A DNA stretch of 64,000 nucleotides from an uncultured Bacilli bacterium (lineage in GTDB: Bacteria; Bacillota_I; Bacilli_A; RF39; UBA660). Both the position numbers and the translations under genes were made by a program. The notes under the pieces are model-generated. The model saw nothing but the letters and a program-made list of their open reading frames with translations, searched no databases and was not told the origin of the DNA. How positions within the stretch are numbered: the stretch's first letter is position 1; the number at the start of each line of letters is the position of its first letter. The stretch is taken from the NCBI GenBank assembly GCA_947585665.1, contig CANPXE010000009.1:1-64000 (forward strand). Direction: 5' to 3'. Shown one piece after another: positions 55,107 to 63,443 of this stretch.

Positions 55107-56858
55107 ATGTTTGAAAAGATTAATTACATGAATGATGCCTATGTCTTTGTAGGTCTTAAAGAAGGAATTGAGATTAAGAAGAATTTACTTAGTGGGCATG
55201 TTGTAATATCTGATGAAGAAAAACATATTTTAGGGGAAATAGTTGAAATTAATAATAAAGAAGTAAAGGTTCGTCTTTTAGGAGAGTTTGAAAATGGTAA
55301 GCTTCATATTGGTGTCATTAGAAAACCTTTACTCGATGCGACAATAAGAGAGATTGCCCAAGAAGAAATACCACTAATTTTAGGACAAAATGATCAACAG
55401 TCATTATATCTTGGGGGAAGTCCTTTTTATAATGATCATCCAGTATACTTAAATATTAATGATTTCTTTAGTAATCATTTTGCTATTTTTGGTAATAGTG
55501 GTAGTGGTAAATCTTGTGGTATTGCGCGTCTAATTCAAAATGTTTTTCAAAATGATCATGCTTTGCCTTATCGTGCTAATTTCATTCTTTTTGATATTTC
55601 AGGTGAGTATTCCCAAGCTTTTCGTAATATTCATGACATCAATCCCAACTATAATTATCGTATTTTTAGTAGTAATGAGATTGAACCTGATGCTGAAAAA
55701 TTAAGAATACCAATTTGGTTATTAAATAGTAGTGATTTAGCACTTCTTCTTGCATGTAACTCACATACACAAATTCCTATTATTGAAAGAATGTTAAAAC
55801 TTGTTAGAGCTTTTGCTGAAACTGGAGACCGTGCTGAAGCTTATCAAGACCATTTGATTGCGAATGCTATTATCACAGTTTTATTTAGTGATGAGACGTC
55901 TTCTCAAAAGAAGAATGATATTTTTGCTATCGTTGAGGAATGCCAAACTTCGCATTTCAATTTAGATGCTGAAGTTCAAGGGTTAGGTTATACAAGAAAG
56001 TTTAGAGAGTGCTTTAACATCGACAAGACAGGAAACTTCACAGAAGGAATTCTTCTTACAGAGTATGTAACACAATTTGTTGATCCGGATTTTGATAACT
56101 ATGAACCAACAGAAAATGTTCGTTATGATTTGCCTGATTTAGAGAAAGCTTTAAAATTCACTCTAATTTCTGAAGGATGGTATAAAAATCCACAAACATA
56201 TTCGGATGCTGTTACTCTAAAAGTAAGACTTCATTCCTTAATCACAGGACCTTATGGTAAGTTATTCGAATATGGAAAGTTCGTTAATGTCGAACAGTAT
56301 TTAGCGGGTTTACTAATTGATAAAGATAAAAAGTATCAAATTGTTAATATTAATATGGATGATATTGATGACCAAGTTGCGGCTGTTATTACAAAAATCT
56401 TTTCAAGAATAATATTTGATTATTCTAAGAGGGTAGCTAATCGTGGATCTATTCCTTTCCATATTTTAATCGATGAAGCCCATCGTTATGTTAAAAAGGA
56501 CCAAGATACTTTCTTAATTGGTTACAATATTTTTGAAAGAATTGCTAAAGAAGGTCGTAAATATGGTGTCATTTTAGGAATATTGACCCAAAGACCTGTT
56601 GAACTTTCTGATACTGTTATCTCACAATGTTCTAATTTCTTAATATTTAAGATTAATAATCCAATGGATTCTGAATACATTAGGCAAATGGTACCAAATA
56701 TCAGTGCTGAAGTAATTGAAAAACAAAAGACCTTACAATCTGGTACTTGTCTAGGTTTTGGTAGTGCTTTTAAGATACCAGTAATTGTTCGATTGAAGAT
56801 GCCAGATCCATCACCACTTAGTAGTAATAGTGATGTTATAAAGTTCTGGGATGCATAA
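55107..56858 (+). CDS. HerA-like ATPase (DUF87) inserted in the SRP operon
   Basis: The 583-residue protein has an N-terminal barrel of about 90 residues (HAS-barrel-like) and then the HerA/VirB4-type P-loop FGNSGSGKSCG near 130-140. Walker B is HILIDEAHRYV near 450 and a late QRPVELSDTVISQCSNF is a HerA signature. HerA family members are hexameric DNA translocases, often paired with NurA nucleases. No NurA-like gene sits here. AAAGGAGGGA is the SD. It lies between ylxM and ffh, which are normally adjacent. Confidence 0.88.
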   Translation: MFEKINYMNDAYVFVGLKEGIEIKKNLLSGHVVISDEEKHILGEIVEINNKEVKVRLLGEFENGKLHIGVIRKPLLDATIREIAQEEIPLILGQNDQQSLYLGGSPFYNDHPVYLNINDFFSNHFAIFGNSGSGKSCGIARLIQNVFQNDHALPYRANFILFDISGEYSQAFRNIHDINPNYNYRIFSSNEIEPDAEKLRIPIWLLNSSDLALLLACNSHTQIPIIERMLKLVRAFAETGDRAEAYQDHLIANAIITVLFSDETSSQKKNDIFAIVEECQTSHFNLDAEVQGLGYTRKFRECFNIDKTGNFTEGILLTEYVTQFVDPDFDNYEPTENVRYDLPDLEKALKFTLISEGWYKNPQTYSDAVTLKVRLHSLITGPYGKLFEYGKFVNVEQYLAGLLIDKDKKYQIVNINMDDIDDQVAAVITKIFSRIIFDYSKRVANRGSIPFHILIDEAHRYVKKDQDTFLIGYNIFERIAKEGRKYGVILGILTQRPVELSDTVISQCSNFLIFKINNPMDSEYIRQMVPNISAEVIEKQKTLQSGTCLGFGSAFKIPVIVRLKMPDPSPLSSNSDVIKFWDA

Positions 56859-56882
56859 TAAAAAGAAAGCAAGGTGATGAAT

Positions 56883-58190
56883 ATGTTTGAAAGTCTAGGT
56901 GATAGATTACAAACAGTTATGTCCAAAATAAAAGGATATGGCAAGATTACAGAAGAAAATATTCAAGAGATGACAAGGGAGATAAGACTTGCTCTTTTGG
57001 AAGCTGATGTAAACTATAAAGTAGTAAAAGAATTTGTTAATGATGTTAAAGAAAAAGCTCTTGGGGAAGAAGTTCAAAAGAGTTTAAAACCAGGAGATGT
57101 TTTCGTTAAAATAGTAAAAGACGAATTAACGGAATTGTTGGGTGGCGAAAAACAAGATTTAAATCTTTTAGGTAATCCAGCAATATTGATGTTAGTTGGT
57201 CTTCAAGGTAGTGGTAAAACAACCGCATCTGGTAAAATAGCTAATTTACTTCGTAAAAAACATGCTAAAAAGCCTTTATTAGTTGCTTGTGACGTTTATC
57301 GTCCTGCCGCTATTGATCAGTTAAAACAAATTGGTAAACAATTAAACATTGAAGTTTATGAAGAAGGTAAAAAAGATCCTGTTGAAATAAGTAATAATGC
57401 TATTAAATATGCCAAAGAAAATAAATATGATTATGTCTTAATTGATACCGCTGGACGTCTTCATATTGATGAAGCATTAATGCAAGAATTAAATAATATT
57501 AAAGATAGTGTTAAACCTCAAGAAATATTATTGGTAATTGATGCTATGATGGGACAAGATGCCATTAATGTCATTGAAGGATTTAATAATTCTCTACCAC
57601 TAACAGGTGTCATTCTATCAAAACTAGATGGTGATACTAGGGGTGGTGTTGCGCTATCTGTAAGGCACTTGACTAATGTGCCAATCAAATTCATTGGTAC
57701 TAGTGAAAAAATGGATGGTCTTGACTATTTTGATCCAGAGAGAATGGCTGGACGTATTTTGGGAATGGGCGATATCATTTCCCTTGTTGAAAAAGCCCAA
57801 GAAGCCATTGATGAAAAAGAAGCTGAAAAGACGGCTAAAAGAATGCAAAGTGGTAAATTTGATTTAGAGGACTTCTTATCAACGATGAAACAAATAAAGA
57901 AATTAGGCCCTCTTGAAAACTTATTAAAACTAATTCCTGGTGCTAAAAAAATGGGACTTAATAATGTTCAAATAAATCCTAAAGATATGGCACATGTCGA
58001 AGCTATTGTCTTATCAATGACACCACAAGAAAGACGTCATCCGGAAATTATAAAGGCAAGTCGTAAGACAAGAATTGCTAAAGGATGCGGATTAAGTGTT
58101 CAAGAAGTTAATAAACTATTAAATCAATTTGATCAAATGAAAAAAATGATGAAACAAATGTCTAATGGAAATATGAAAATGCCATTTTAA
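56883..58190 (+). CDS. ffh: Signal recognition particle protein Ffh
   Basis: I use ATG 56883, with AAGGTGATG as SD. The 436-residue protein has N and G domains (GLQGSGKTT, VYRPAAIDQL, DTAGRLH, SKLDGDTRGG) and a Met-rich M domain ending QMKKMMKQMSNGNMKMPF. It binds signal peptides at the ribosome together with 4.5S RNA. It is the last SRP gene here. Confidence 0.97.
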   Translation: MFESLGDRLQTVMSKIKGYGKITEENIQEMTREIRLALLEADVNYKVVKEFVNDVKEKALGEEVQKSLKPGDVFVKIVKDELTELLGGEKQDLNLLGNPAILMLVGLQGSGKTTASGKIANLLRKKHAKKPLLVACDVYRPAAIDQLKQIGKQLNIEVYEEGKKDPVEISNNAIKYAKENKYDYVLIDTAGRLHIDEALMQELNNIKDSVKPQEILLVIDAMMGQDAINVIEGFNNSLPLTGVILSKLDGDTRGGVALSVRHLTNVPIKFIGTSEKMDGLDYFDPERMAGRILGMGDIISLVEKAQEAIDEKEAEKTAKRMQSGKFDLEDFLSTMKQIKKLGPLENLLKLIPGAKKMGLNNVQINPKDMAHVEAIVLSMTPQERRHPEIIKASRKTRIAKGCGLSVQEVNKLLNQFDQMKKMMKQMSNGNMKMPF

Positions 58191-58207
58191 GAGAAAGGAA
58201 TGACATC

Positions 58208-58834
58208 ATGAAAATAGATACAATATTATTTGACTTGGATGGTACATTATGGGAAACCTCTAAATCAACATATGATAGTGCTAATGAAATAGCTAAAAAA
58301 TATCATTTAAAAGAAATATCAATGGAAACAGTAAATAGATGTATGGGTTTAGGTTTCGAAGATTGTGCTCGTAATTACATACCAGATTTAGATATTGAAG
58401 AAGCTAAAAAAATAATGCTTGAAATGTTTAATCATTCTGTTGATGTCATCGCAAGAAATGGACCTAATCTTTATCCAAAAGTAGTCGAGACAATTAAAAG
58501 ACTAAAAAAAGATTATAAAATAGGTCTAGTTAGTAATTGTGCTAAGTTTTATATGGATACCTTTGTTCGTTTGTCTGGACTTGAACATTGGATAGACTAT
58601 CAAGTACCAGCTGTTCATTTAGGAGTTAGTAAAGGACAAGCTATTGCTAACTTAGTTAAAGAAAATAATCTAAACGCCATATATGTTGGTGATACAGCTC
58701 TTGATTTAAAATCATGCCAAGAAGCAGGAATTCCTTTCATTTATGCTGAATATGGCTTTGGTAAAGGATTAAATGAAAAATATCATATTTCCGAAATAAA
58801 AGAATTACCAAAGTTAATTAAAACTATAAAATAA
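58208..58834 (+). CDS. HAD-family phosphatase
   Basis: The 208-residue protein has the HAD motif I FDLDGTLWET (nucleophile D9), motif II VSNC, motif III Lys, and motif IV YVGDTALDLKSC. The alpha-helical cap lies between residues 20 and 85, as in phosphoglycolate phosphatase or Gph-like enzymes. Substrate unknown. It is probably co-transcribed with ffh, and a terminator follows at 58844. Confidence 0.85.
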   Translation: MKIDTILFDLDGTLWETSKSTYDSANEIAKKYHLKEISMETVNRCMGLGFEDCARNYIPDLDIEEAKKIMLEMFNHSVDVIARNGPNLYPKVVETIKRLKKDYKIGLVSNCAKFYMDTFVRLSGLEHWIDYQVPAVHLGVSKGQAIANLVKENNLNAIYVGDTALDLKSCQEAGIPFIYAEYGFGKGLNEKYHISEIKELPKLIKTIK

Positions 58835-58843
58835 AAAAACAAA

Positions 58844-58873
58844 CACTAATAATTGATTTTATTAGTGCTTTTT
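58844..58873 (+). terminator. Terminator after the HAD gene
   Basis: CACTAATAA/TTATTAGTG is followed by a T5 run. Confidence 0.85.
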
Positions 58874-58924
58874 ATTGACTAAATGTATAAACTTTGTATA
58901 TACTATTAAAAAGGAGATGATACT

Positions 58925-59167
58925 ATGGAAGTCAGAATTCAAAAATGGGGAAATTCAGCTGGTATTAGAATTCCTAGTAGTATATTAAAATCTTTAAAAA
59001 TAAAGACTAATGATGTATTAAATATTGAACAACAAGAAGATAAAATAGTGATTAGTATACCCAAAAAAAGAAAAATATCATTAGAAGAGAGATTTAAAAA
59101 TTATAATGGTGATAATTTAGCGAAAGATTTTTCTTGGGATGATTCTATGGGGAGAGAAATATGGTAA
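58925..59167 (+). CDS. mazE: MazE-type antitoxin (AbrB/SpoVT fold)
   Basis: The 80-residue protein opens MEVRIQKWGNSAGIRIPSSI, the MazE/AbrB swapped-hairpin DNA-binding consensus, and ends with an acidic tail (YNGDNLAKDFSWDDSMG) that would occupy the toxin's active site. AAAAGGAGATGAT precedes the ATG. TTGACT...TATACT upstream (58875-58905) supplies a promoter, which MazE-MazF would bind for autoregulation. It overlaps mazF by 7 bases. Confidence 0.93.
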   Translation: MEVRIQKWGNSAGIRIPSSILKSLKIKTNDVLNIEQQEDKIVISIPKKRKISLEERFKNYNGDNLAKDFSWDDSMGREIW

Positions 59168-59502
59168 AAAAGTATGTTCCTCATCAAGGCGATGTTGTTT
59201 TTTTAGACTTTAATCCTACAAAGGGACATGAGCAATCTGGAACTAGACCAGCTGTTGTAATAAGTACAAATATTTTCAATCAAAAAACTAAAATGGCTAT
59301 TTTGTGTCCTATTACATCAAATAATAAAGAATTTCCAACCCATTACAAGCTAGAAGATACGAAAAATATACAAGGATCAGTATTATGTGAACATGTAAAA
59401 AGTGTTGATTATGAAATTAGAAATTTAAAATTTATCGAAAAATTAAGTGATAATGATTTCATAAGTGTAATTACATTATTCAATGCTTGTATTGAAGAAT
59501 AA
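59161..59502 (+). CDS. mazF: MazF-type endoribonuclease toxin
   Basis: The 113-residue PemK/MazF toxin has the N-terminal PHQGDVVFLDFNP, the SGTRPAVVIS core, and the loop ILCPITSN. Arg in GTRPAVV and Thr in CPITS are the catalytic residues of the family. MazF cleaves mRNA at short specific motifs; the target is not readable. It overlaps mazE. Confidence 0.94.
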   Translation: MVKKYVPHQGDVVFLDFNPTKGHEQSGTRPAVVISTNIFNQKTKMAILCPITSNNKEFPTHYKLEDTKNIQGSVLCEHVKSVDYEIRNLKFIEKLSDNDFISVITLFNACIEE

Positions 59503-59539
59503 TCTATTAAAATAGGATTTTACTAACTATATTGTTCAT

Positions 59540-59569
59540 AGCTCTTGTCTATATGGCAAGAGCTTTTTA
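59540..59569 (+). terminator. Terminator after mazEF
   Basis: AGCTCTTG/CAAGAGCT is followed by T5. Confidence 0.85.
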
Positions 59570-59585
59570 TATGAGTTTATTTGTA

Positions 59586-60212
59586 TTAAAATCTAAAGAA
59601 AGGACAACCTTTAAACTTTTCAGGAAATATACGTTCTCCTTTTTCATCAATTTTAGGAGTCATTATAAATTCAGATTTTCTATCAGGGAAAATATATTTA
59701 TTTAGATATTCAATAAAGTCATTTTCATCATAACTAAAAGAATAACCTTTATCATAGCATTTTTCTTTGTCATTACCTTCCCTAAGCCACTCTATATAAC
59801 CATTGCAATATTTCTCTAAATCATTGGCAACTTCCTCTGGTACTGAGTATATATTTAGTGGTCCCCAAGCTCCTAAAAATACATATTTCATCTTTTTACC
59901 TTCGTTTAGATCAAAACCATAATATTTTTCTATTTCTTCTTTTTCAGTTACAACACTATATTGTTTATCAATCAAAATATCTTCAATATTATCCCAATCT
60001 TTTTTTAAGAAAATATTATCAACTGTTTTTGTATTATAAAGTTCATCTAAACTAGAAAAAGTTACAATGTTATTTTTACCAAATGATACATGATTAGAAT
60101 GTTTTACTAATATATAACTATCTTTTTTATTTTTAAAATAAATTTCTATTTCTATTCCATCACTTAAACTATAAAAAAGATTTTTAAAAACTCTATATTT
60201 TATCATAATCAT
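59586..60212 (-). CDS. Hypothetical protein, SUKH/SMI1-like features uncertain
   Basis: The 208-residue acidic protein has no membrane segment. AAAAGGAAGG precedes the ATG-ATT-ATG start, so the first or third codon may be used. It is rich in aromatic and acidic residues. The C-terminal PEKFKGCPFFRF is unusual. I recognise no family; the small, polar layout could fit immunity proteins of the SUKH type, but this is only a suggestion. It stands alone, divergent from the metallopeptidase gene. Confidence 0.6.
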   Translation of the reverse strand: MIMIKYRVFKNLFYSLSDGIEIEIYFKNKKDSYILVKHSNHVSFGKNNIVTFSSLDELYNTKTVDNIFLKKDWDNIEDILIDKQYSVVTEKEEIEKYYGFDLNEGKKMKYVFLGAWGPLNIYSVPEEVANDLEKYCNGYIEWLREGNDKEKCYDKGYSFSYDENDFIEYLNKYIFPDRKSEFIMTPKIDEKGERIFPEKFKGCPFFRF

Positions 60213-60395
60213 ACCTTCCTTTTATTAATATCATTATAACATAACTAGTAATTAGACAAATTATAATAACAAACAAAAAAATTAATAATTAAGTCTAAAA
60301 TTGAAATTTTGATGGTATACTTTTACAATTGATAATCAGAAAGGTGTTTTAAGAAACTATTTTTTTTATGATATAATATTTTTAGGTGATAATAC

Positions 60396-61073
60396 ATGAA
60401 CAAATATATTTGCACAAATAGAAATGAAAATTATCAAACTGAGGTAGAAAAAATATTAATTTCTAGAAAACAAGAAATTTTAGACTTTTTTAATGTCGAA
60501 GATAATGGACAATTTAATTTTAATATATATATTTATAATACTATTGATGATTTAGTTAATGGAATGAAAAGTCGTGGTTTTCCCAATATGCCTAATTATA
60601 TGTGTGCTTGTTATAAAGATGAAGATAACTCTTTAAATTTTTTTGAACCAAATGATAATCCTGATGAAAACGAATGGAGTAAAGAAGAATATAAAAATGT
60701 TATTTTTCATGAAGAGATTCATGGTATTCAAAGTATAATTTATGGAGAACAACCAGAATGGTTAACAGAAGGGGTTGCTAAATACTTGGATGGAACATAT
60801 AGTAAAGGTGTTAAATATTTACTTGATGAATATATTAATAAAACTGATATTCCTCCAATGCATGAACTAGAAAATGAATTTGGTATGCATGATTATGATA
60901 GTTATGATTATTCATATTTAATGGTTCGATATTTAATAGAAACTTTAGGAAAAGATAAATTTTTAACAGCAATCAAATCTAAAGAAACTATTGAAGAGTT
61001 AAGTAATGACTTAGTTAATAAGGCAGTAGACTATTATAATAAAAAATATATTGGTACTAATTCTGAAATGTAA
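60396..61073 (+). CDS. Gluzincin-type metallopeptidase
   Basis: The 225-residue protein has HEEIH at 105-109 and the third zinc ligand E125 in WLTEGVAKYL. This is the HEXXH-(15)-E pattern of small peptidase MA enzymes. No signal peptide is present, so it is likely cytosolic. The C-terminal portion is helical and aromatic. The ATG follows TTAGGTGATAAT. Substrate unknown. Confidence 0.85.
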   Translation: MNKYICTNRNENYQTEVEKILISRKQEILDFFNVEDNGQFNFNIYIYNTIDDLVNGMKSRGFPNMPNYMCACYKDEDNSLNFFEPNDNPDENEWSKEEYKNVIFHEEIHGIQSIIYGEQPEWLTEGVAKYLDGTYSKGVKYLLDEYINKTDIPPMHELENEFGMHDYDSYDYSYLMVRYLIETLGKDKFLTAIKSKETIEELSNDLVNKAVDYYNKKYIGTNSEM

Positions 61074-61164
61074 TGTTAATGATATAAAAACCAATAATAA
61101 TTGGGCTATATAAATATTTCTCCTTTTAAAACATGAATATTATAGATTAGATAGGAGGAATAAG

Positions 61165-61494
61165 ATGTACTGCAATAGACAAAGTGAAATGAGTCCTAAT
61201 TTCACAAATGAAAACAACATCGATATAAATAATAATATAAATATGTTTGAACCAAATCAAATGATGATGCCACAACAACAAGAAATGGGAACTGTTACAA
61301 GTCCAATTGTTGAACCAATGCGTGAAAGAGTAATTAATCGTACAATCGTCCATGAAGTACCACATATTTGCCCTTTAAGAACGAGAATTATCAATAATCA
61401 CGTTTATAGACACACATATCGACAAGAACATAGTTGTTGTAGTGAAGATAAAGTTACTAATGTTCAATGTGGATCTTGTTGTGATTTTAACTAG
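61165..61494 (+). CDS. CotD-like spore coat protein
   Basis: The 109-residue protein has a Met/Gln/Asn-rich N-terminus, then INRTIVHEVPHICPLRTRII followed by NNHVYRHTYRQEHSCC. This fits the CotD family (Spore-coat_CotD), which has V-P-H-I-x-P-x-x-T and H-x-x-x-H repeats, and a Cys-rich C-terminus. CotD is an inner-coat protein of Bacillus spores. Its presence suggests sporulation ability or an ancestral trace. AGGAGGA is the SD. Confidence 0.8.
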   Translation: MYCNRQSEMSPNFTNENNIDINNNINMFEPNQMMMPQQQEMGTVTSPIVEPMRERVINRTIVHEVPHICPLRTRIINNHVYRHTYRQEHSCCSEDKVTNVQCGSCCDFN

Positions 61495-61518
61495 AAAGGT
61501 TTACCCTTTCTTTTTTTA
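61494..61518 (+). terminator. Terminator after the CotD-like gene
   Basis: GAAAGG/CCTTTC with a TTTAC-type loop is followed by T7. Confidence 0.8.
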
Positions 61519-61650
61519 TATAAAAAATTTAAAATGTGGTATCATATTAGTGAAAATTTAAAAATGCAACTAACAAGTTACAAAAAACAACTTGAAATTG
61601 GTAGAATGCAACCAGGGTTACATAGTATATTTTGGGTGTGAGGTGAAAAA

Positions 61651-63261
61651 ATGAAATTTAGTGAAAAGTTAATTAAACTGCGAAAGGATAATAAACTTTC
61701 CCAAGAACAACTAGCTAATATGCTCGATGTATCAAGACAATCAGTTTCCAAATGGGAATCAGGTCAAACATATCCAGAAATGGATAAATTATTATCATTA
61801 TGTAAGATCTTTAAATGTACCTTAGATGAACTTACTAATGATGAAATATCACAAGAAGAAATGCTTACTAACAGCAAGAAGAAAAATACTTTTAGGAGTG
61901 CTATCTACGATATGTTAGAATTCATTAATAAAAGTATTTCCATGCTTAAAGCAATGTCTTTTAAAGAGATACTTAAGATGTTATTTGAATTATTTATATT
62001 AGTTATTTTCTTATTTATCTTATATTTTCCATTTAATTTAGTAATAAGTATTGGTGAGAATGCTTTGAATTTCATCTTTGGTTATCATTACAACATTAGT
62101 TATTTATGGAATGGTGCGATTAATATAATTTATTGGCTTCTTTTTATAATTGTTTTTGTTTATATTTATAAAGTTCGTTTTGTTGATAAATGTGTTGAAG
62201 TTGATGCTGATGAAGTAAAAGTTATAAATGATACTAAAAAAGAAATAGTTAATGATAAAGTCGTAATTAGAAATGATAAAGAAGATAAAAGTTTTCCTTT
62301 ATTTAATACTTTGAGTTCTCTTGTTAAGTGGATGATGAAATTATTAGTTATCTTTATGGGTATACCTTTAATATTTACCTTAATCTTTTTAGTATTTGCT
62401 TTTATTATGAACCTTGTTTTAATGTTTAAAGGTGTTATTTTCATAGGTGTTTTATTTGGTGTTATAGCTCTTATTGCTTTTAATATTATGTTACTTGAAA
62501 TGGCTTTTAAATTTATCTTTAATATGAGTATCAATTTTAAAAAGATGTTTATTTTGTTCCTTTCTAGTATAGTTGGTTTTGGCGTATCTCTTGGTCTATT
62601 TGCCTATGAAATATCAAGTATTAAATATGTTAACGATATTCCTAAAGACGTTGAAATGACTACTAAAAACTATGAATTTACCATGAAAGATGGTCTATTT
62701 GTTGATACGGAATATTCAGCTATTGTTAAACTTATAAATCGTCAAGATAATGATTGTTATTATGATGGTGATTATTACTTATGTACTGATTTTAAAATGG
62801 AAGTAGTTCAAGATGACAGTTTAAAAGATAAAATAAAAATTGAGTTAAAGTATGTTAAAGACTTTAATGATATGTACATAAATGAATATGATAATTCCAT
62901 CTTTATTGGAAGAACTTCTTTATTTGACTTTAATAGTTTCGTAAAGATTAATAATATTATTGTTGATAACTTAAAAAATAAAAAAGTATACAACTATGAT
63001 AAGATTACGGACGCTACTGTTAAGATAAGTTTATCTAGTAAGACTAAAGAACAGTTAGAAGCAAATGCTTTAAAGCGTATAAAGTTAAAAGAAGAAGAGT
63101 ATAATAATGATAAAATGGAAAAACTATTAGAAGAAAATTCTTCTTTGCGAGAAGAAAATGATTCTCTACAAGAAAAAGTTGATTATCTTAATTCAAAGAA
63201 AGAAGAATTAGAAGAAATAATAGAAGATTATAAGAATCGTATTTCTGATCTATTAGAATAA
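61651..63261 (+). CDS. XRE-family HTH regulator with membrane domain and C-terminal coiled coil
   Basis: The 536-residue protein opens with a Cro/CI-type HTH (LRKDNKLSQEQLANMLDVSR then QSVSKWESGQTYPEMDKL, residues 10-47). About five to six transmembrane helices follow (115-335), then an exposed or cytoplasmic domain and a C-terminal coiled coil (about 480-530). A DNA-binding domain on a membrane protein means it must sense envelope or membrane state and bind DNA at the membrane. The SD is GAGGTG. No operon partner is evident. Confidence 0.82.
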   Translation: MKFSEKLIKLRKDNKLSQEQLANMLDVSRQSVSKWESGQTYPEMDKLLSLCKIFKCTLDELTNDEISQEEMLTNSKKKNTFRSAIYDMLEFINKSISMLKAMSFKEILKMLFELFILVIFLFILYFPFNLVISIGENALNFIFGYHYNISYLWNGAINIIYWLLFIIVFVYIYKVRFVDKCVEVDADEVKVINDTKKEIVNDKVVIRNDKEDKSFPLFNTLSSLVKWMMKLLVIFMGIPLIFTLIFLVFAFIMNLVLMFKGVIFIGVLFGVIALIAFNIMLLEMAFKFIFNMSINFKKMFILFLSSIVGFGVSLGLFAYEISSIKYVNDIPKDVEMTTKNYEFTMKDGLFVDTEYSAIVKLINRQDNDCYYDGDYYLCTDFKMEVVQDDSLKDKIKIELKYVKDFNDMYINEYDNSIFIGRTSLFDFNSFVKINNIIVDNLKNKKVYNYDKITDATVKISLSSKTKEQLEANALKRIKLKEEEYNNDKMEKLLEENSSLREENDSLQEKVDYLNSKKEELEEIIEDYKNRISDLLE

Positions 63262-63267
63262 TAATTT

Positions 63268-63294
63268 GAGTCCTTATTATTGGGCTCTTTTTTG
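63268..63294 (+). terminator. Terminator after the XRE gene
   Basis: GAGTCC/GGGCTC (one G-U) is followed by T6. Confidence 0.8.
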
Positions 63295-63324
63295 TTTAAA
63301 AAACATTCGTTTTGGTTATGAAAT

Positions 63325-63353
63325 TTGCATTTTTTAATATAATATGGTATAAT
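63325..63353 (+). promoter_or_regulatory. Promoter upstream of the group II intron
   Basis: TTGCAT (63325-63330) and TATAAT (63348-63353) have a 17-base spacer. Transcription would begin near 63360, about 85-100 bases before the recognisable intron. Confidence 0.7.
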
Positions 63354-63443
63354 GTCACCTGTAATGGCACACTATCCTAGTCAATACATTATTATGAAGA
63401 CGAGCCTAAAAATTCGTTAAAGAGCATATCTATGAAGCGTCTG

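Noticed and set aside
58875-58905. Direct CRISPR-like or phage repeat near mazEF
   Set aside because: Only a promoter with AT-rich sequence is present; no repeat with regular spacing was found anywhere in the window.
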